In this document: positions 53,822 through 57,114 of the stretch, in pieces
How positions within the stretch are numbered: position 1 is the stretch's first letter
Layout of the letters: each line of letters opens with the position of its first letter
Assembly (NCBI GenBank): GCA_000433175.1
Contig: HF986650.1
Span: 1-57,114, forward strand
Direction: 5' to 3'
Length of the DNA stretch: 57,114 bases
DNA from: Prevotella sp. CAG:1058
GTDB taxonomy: Bacteria; Bacteroidota; Bacteroidia; Bacteroidales; Bacteroidaceae
Program-made: the position numbers and the translations under genes
The notes under the pieces: model-generated
What the model was told of the DNA's origin: nothing
What the model saw: the letters and a program-made list of their open reading frames with translations, nothing else
The model's database searches: none

Positions 53822-55126
53822 TTACTCGACTTTCCACTTCATGAACCAACGTTCGTTGAATGTTATGCCGATGTTTATTCTGAATGTGTTTTCTTTAAGC
53901 ATGCCTGGGGCTTCCGAACGTACCCATTGGCCTGATATGTTCAGTATTGAACGGTTGTTGTATGCATTTACAATAGGTATGCCGAAACCTACGCTTACGC
54001 TTATTTCGTCAGGTCCGTCCTGTCCGTTTACTTTGTAGTATGATGATGCGTATGATGCACCGGCACGGAAGCGTATTCGGTTTATAAAATTACGGCTTGT
54101 TTCGTTATTGCAGAATTCACCGCCTATGGTAAGCTTGTATCGGTCTGAATAATACTCGTCAGACAGGCTGTATGACGGTACATCATTTATTACTTTGTAA
54201 ACCGGGAACTTTGTGTCACCCCATTTTTGATATGTGAAATCTGCTCCTAGTTTCAATTTGTTATTGTTATTCCATGTTAGTCCGGCGCCAAATGATGTCG
54301 GTATCTCAAGTCCGTTGTTGACGGTGAACGATGTCGTATCTGCTACGGCGGTTGTCGTATTGGTTGAAATCACCATGCATGACGGGTCTGAATTCAACTT
54401 GTGTCCAAGGCCGTATGTGAGACCTAAGGTCAACGAATTCTTCTTGTTCAGCGGCAAAGTGTATTGCAATCCAAAGTCAATCCTGTAACTGCTTATTGTT
54501 GCTGTATAATATTTTGAGAGCGTGTTTATATAGCCGTCGCTGTAACTGTTTACGACAGAACGGTCTATGTCTCCCCAAATATAAGATACGTTGGCACCGA
54601 TTGAAAGCCCTTTGACGAATTCCCAACCTGCACCCAAGTAAATTTGGTGCATGCCGCCACTACCATTATAAGTGTTTGTGAAAGTGGTGCTCTTGTCGCC
54701 GTTAAGGTAGCCGCTTATTGAGTAATTATAGCCTATGTTTGTAAATGGAATTATACCGAAGCTTACGCCTAGATGTTTGCTTGCACGGAATGCTGCTACT
54801 GCATATTCGAAGTCGGCGTTGTTTGCATTCTTTTTTTGTCCGTTCTCACTGAAATTGGTAACTTGTCCGGAAAGACCGGCATCGAATATGAAAGTCAATG
54901 AGTCGATGGATGAATATGATGCAGGGTTGATGTAATTAACTTGGTTGTGTTCCCTGAAACCTAATCCTAGACCGTTCATTCCACGGTTGAATCCGCTTGT
55001 CTGCTCGCTTAATTGTCCTAATCCGTACTGACTGTAAGGCGAATTTGTGCCGCTCTGGGCTATGGCTGGCGCTACGTAGAGCGATGCCAATAGAACCGTG
55101 CCGATTATTTTTTTATGTAAAATCAT
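53822..55126 (-). CDS. Outer-membrane beta-barrel protein (FadL/OmpP1-like)
   Basis: 434 residues from the ATG at 55126 (MILHKKIIG), with a signal peptide ending AIAQ. A longer frame starting at 55177 lies across the promoter-like site and is rejected. The mature protein opens SGTNSPYSQYGLGQLSEQ and contains NYINPASYSSIDSLTF, seen in a conserved Bacteroidota porin-like family. The remainder alternates hydrophobic and polar residues with Gly/aromatic-rich strands (FGLQYTLPLNKKNSLTLGLT, RFRAGASYASSYYKVNG). The likely role is a transport or structural barrel. It is in one unit with lptC. Confidence 0.83.
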   Translation of the reverse strand: MILHKKIIGTVLLASLYVAPAIAQSGTNSPYSQYGLGQLSEQTSGFNRGMNGLGLGFREHNQVNYINPASYSSIDSLTFIFDAGLSGQVTNFSENGQKKNANNADFEYAVAAFRASKHLGVSFGIIPFTNIGYNYSISGYLNGDKSTTFTNTYNGSGGMHQIYLGAGWEFVKGLSIGANVSYIWGDIDRSVVNSYSDGYINTLSKYYTATISSYRIDFGLQYTLPLNKKNSLTLGLTYGLGHKLNSDPSCMVISTNTTTAVADTTSFTVNNGLEIPTSFGAGLTWNNNNKLKLGADFTYQKWGDTKFPVYKVINDVPSYSLSDEYYSDRYKLTIGGEFCNNETSRNFINRIRFRAGASYASSYYKVNGQDGPDEISVSVGFGIPIVNAYNNRSILNISGQWVRSEAPGMLKENTFRINIGITFNERWFMKWKVE

Positions 55127-55174
55127 CTTTATTTTTTCTATGCAGTTAAAGTCCCATCGGACAAAAAACGTTTG

Positions 55175-55206
55175 CAAAGGTGGGCATTTTTTCTGAAAAA
55201 TCCAAA
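55175..55206 (-). promoter_or_regulatory. Promoter for the outer-membrane protein-lptC unit
   Basis: On the minus strand: TTTG (55203-55206), 20 bp, CACCTTTG (55175-55182), one base off the -7 consensus. It is ~50 bp before the chosen start codon at 55126. Confidence 0.5.
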
Positions 55207-55440
55207 TCCGTACACGATATATGGTCGTTAAATAAATAAAAAGTAGCTATTTTCGTCGTGGTCAGTATGTGTAGATAACTGTAGTTGCACATTCTTTTAT
55301 TTTTAGGCAGTGTCGGCGGAATTCTGATAATGGAACTTTTGTGAATAATAGAAACCCTATGAGTCGTATTTGAGGATGGCAGGCGATAGGCCTGCTCGGC
55401 CGTTTTTGCAGCCATTATTTCTAGTACTTAACCGACGTTA

Positions 55441-55528
55441 TAAAATGTAGCCTTTTGACTCTCCAAAGCTAACCTTTTGTCTTTTAAAAGGTGGTCTTTT
55501 GCAAGGTAAAATGCAGCATTTTGAAAAC
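55441..55528. repeat. Array C: four 22-bp palindromic units
   Basis: Units at 55441-55462, 55463-55484, 55485-55506 and 55507-55528, exactly contiguous. The fourth has arms AAAATG and CATTTT: compared with the consensus AAAAGG/CCTTTT, the G-C pair has become T-A on both sides, so base pairing is kept. It sits between divergent genes, the outer-membrane protein (minus) and the DUF4105 protein (plus). No other feature is visible in the rest of this ~560-bp gap except the upstream promoter. Confidence 0.85.
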
Positions 55529-55689
55529 AGTATCTAAAGTCCTTGATAAATAAACACTTGTGTGCCTTGAGTAGGACAGGGGGGAGTCTGTGGATTGTTT
55601 GTGCGCTGTATGTGCCGTGATGTCATTCTATTGACATTTTCTTTTCAGCACACAAAATTATTGTTTTTTTTGAAATAATAGTGCGCCAA

Positions 55690-56928
55690 ATGAGAAATAT
55701 GAGCTATTTTTGCATCGTGAAACTCAAAGGATATATCATAAAGCTGTTGACGATGTGCTTGATCTCGCTGAATATCAGTGGGATACGTGCTGCTAATAAT
55801 GCAGGCACAGCTTCTTCGGAACACGATTCGATAAGGATAAGTTTGCTGACATGCTCGCCTGGAAGTGAAGTTTACAGTCTTTACGGTCATACGGCTATAA
55901 GATATACTGACTATGGTAAAGGTATAGATGCAGTTGTAAACTACGGCGTATTCTCGTTCAATAAGCCTTTTTTTATATTAAGGTTCATTTTTGGAATAAC
56001 GGATTACGAGATGGGGATTGTGCCTTATGAGTATTTCAAATTGGAATATGGTGAGGAGGGTAGGTCTGTTGTCCAACAGGAACTGAATCTGTCCGCCGAA
56101 GAAAAGGCAGCCATCCGTGATGCCATAGAATTAAATTACCAGCCACAAAACAGGACTTACCGGTACAATTATTTTTATGATAATTGTACTACTCGCGCGC
56201 GCGACATATTAATAAATAATATGCAGCGCGTCGTCTCATTCCCTGGCAAGGAGAAACGATATCCGTCTTACCGTGAATTGATCCATTCGTTTAACGAAGA
56301 TTATCCATGGGCACGTTTTGGAAATGATATTCTGTTAGGTTTCAATGCAGACAGAAGTACTTCGGTTAGCGAGCACCAGTTTTTGCCGTTCCTTTTGAAG
56401 GAAGATTTCGACAGTGCTGTCATAACGAACTCTGACGGGACCACGCAGCCGTTGGTCGTACAGTCATCTGTTATAGTTGATTGCCCGTCTGTGGGCGCAG
56501 ACGGAGGCTTCCCGTTGCGGCCGTTGCAATGTGCGTGGATGATATTTTTCGTGGTAGCAATAATTACACTTATAGAGGCTTTAAAGAGAAAAAAGCTATG
56601 GCTGTTTGACACAATTATGATGGTATTTGTCGGCTGTTTGGGCATTGTTGTTTTCATGATGCTTTTTTCTGAACATCCAGCTACGAGTACAAACCTTCAG
56701 GTGTTGCTGCTCAATCCGCTGCCGTTGTTTTTTGTTTACCGCGTGGCTAAAAATGCATGCAGGCATAAGGCTGACAAGTTTTGGAATTGGAGTATGCTGC
56801 CAATAGCATTATTTTTTATTGGTGGCTTTTTTCAACAATATGCAGAGGGAATGTACGTTTTGGCATTATCTTTGCTGGTAAGAAGTGTGTGGAATATTAT
56901 TTATCAAAAGAAATATCTATCTGCCTGA
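55690..56928 (+). CDS. DUF4105 family membrane protein
   Basis: 412 residues from the ATG at 55690; GTG codons at 55681 and 55720 are in frame. The 55720 start would give a cleaner signal peptide (KLKGYIIKLLTMCLISLNIS), and a TATTTTTG -7-like site at 55705-55712 would favour it, but it has no -33 partner. The DUF4105 domain (~45-260) has LLTCSPGSEVYSLYGHTAIR and the NYFYDNCTTRARDIL motif, where conserved His/Asn/Cys resemble a cysteine-peptidase site (inference). About four to five hydrophobic helices occupy the C-terminal third. The next gene begins 1 bp after its stop. Confidence 0.85.
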   Translation: MRNMSYFCIVKLKGYIIKLLTMCLISLNISGIRAANNAGTASSEHDSIRISLLTCSPGSEVYSLYGHTAIRYTDYGKGIDAVVNYGVFSFNKPFFILRFIFGITDYEMGIVPYEYFKLEYGEEGRSVVQQELNLSAEEKAAIRDAIELNYQPQNRTYRYNYFYDNCTTRARDILINNMQRVVSFPGKEKRYPSYRELIHSFNEDYPWARFGNDILLGFNADRSTSVSEHQFLPFLLKEDFDSAVITNSDGTTQPLVVQSSVIVDCPSVGADGGFPLRPLQCAWMIFFVVAIITLIEALKRKKLWLFDTIMMVFVGCLGIVVFMMLFSEHPATSTNLQVLLLNPLPLFFVYRVAKNACRHKADKFWNWSMLPIALFFIGGFFQQYAEGMYVLALSLLVRSVWNIIYQKKYLSA

Positions 56929-56929
56929 A

Positions 56930-57114
56930 ATGATAAACAAATATATAACAGCCACGATTATGGCCGTTGTCGCGGGTGGTGTTGTAAACGCACAAGTGTC
57001 GAGGCCTGTCCCTAGGCTTGTCGTCAATATTGCCATTGACCAGTTACGCTCCGATTATGTAGAGGCTTTCATGCCCTCTTATGGGAGCGACGGCTTCAAG
57101 AAACTATTGCAACA
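56930..57114 (+). CDS. Alkaline-phosphatase-superfamily protein (PafA-like), 5' part only
   Basis: The reading frame starts at the ATG at 56930, one base after the DUF4105 stop, and runs off the window. A signal peptide (~1-21, ending VVNAQ) is followed by RPVPRLVVNIAIDQLRSDYV, the usual start of periplasmic phosphatases of the PafA type, where the Asp binds metal. Family members release phosphate from phosphomonoesters. The close spacing suggests co-transcription with the DUF4105 gene. Length and active-site Thr cannot be checked. Confidence 0.75.
   Translation, partial: MINKYITATIMAVVAGGVVNAQVSRPVPRLVVNIAIDQLRSDYVEAFMPSYGSDGFKKLLQ

Overview
The window comes from a member of the Bacteroidota, order Bacteroidales, most likely a Prevotella-like organism. 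Supporting signs: upstream sites of the form TTTG-N19/20-TAnnTTTG rather than -35/-10 boxes; a short primary sigma factor of about 290 residues; a FeoA-FeoB fusion; many families largely confined to this phylum (DUF4835, DUF3127, DUF4296, DUF1460, DUF4105); and gene starts that mostly lack a Shine-Dalgarno sequence. The species assignment is inference.

Layout. 1-660: the 3' end of a 5S rRNA, its terminator and a gene-free tail. 729-8442: a co-directional minus-strand run (dnaN, a DEDD exonuclease, coaBC, a DUF4835 protein, recN, a TPR protein with a dead protease-like domain). 8709-21498: housekeeping genes (DUF3127 protein, HhH/barrel-like protein, rpoD, ispE, dnaB, ileS, a DksA-like regulator, lspA, a DUF4296 lipoprotein). 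21581-34733: an exopolysaccharide or capsule locus of the Wzx/Wzy type. Its plus-strand half carries the initiating phosphoglycosyl transferase, SLBB export protein, Wzz-like protein, polymerase and flippase. Its minus-strand half carries four glycosyltransferases and an acyltransferase. The halves converge on an internally deleted IS256-family transposase. From the polymerase gene onward the locus is visibly more A+T-rich than its surroundings. 34734-35646 is gene-free. 35647-44444: a membrane protein, Gfo/Idh oxidoreductase, DUF1460 amidase, thioesterases, a secreted nuclease, ribosomal protein L31 type B, tRNA-Asp, and a recR operon that also holds a glycosyltransferase and an acetyltransferase. 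44867-57114: feoAB, a PD40 protein, a nucleoside phosphorylase, an esterase, ppiD, lptC, an outer-membrane protein, a DUF4105 protein and the start of an alkaline-phosphatase-superfamily gene.

The most unusual structure is not a gene. Three gene-poor intergenic regions (15199-15286, 44634-44721, 55441-55528) each carry exactly four head-to-tail copies of a 22-bp unit. The core of each unit is an interrupted palindrome, CAAAAGG-N3-CCTTTTG, followed by a variable 5-bp spacer. The period is exactly 22 bp in all three arrays although the units have diverged in sequence. This looks like a dispersed regulatory or structural element whose phasing is under selection.
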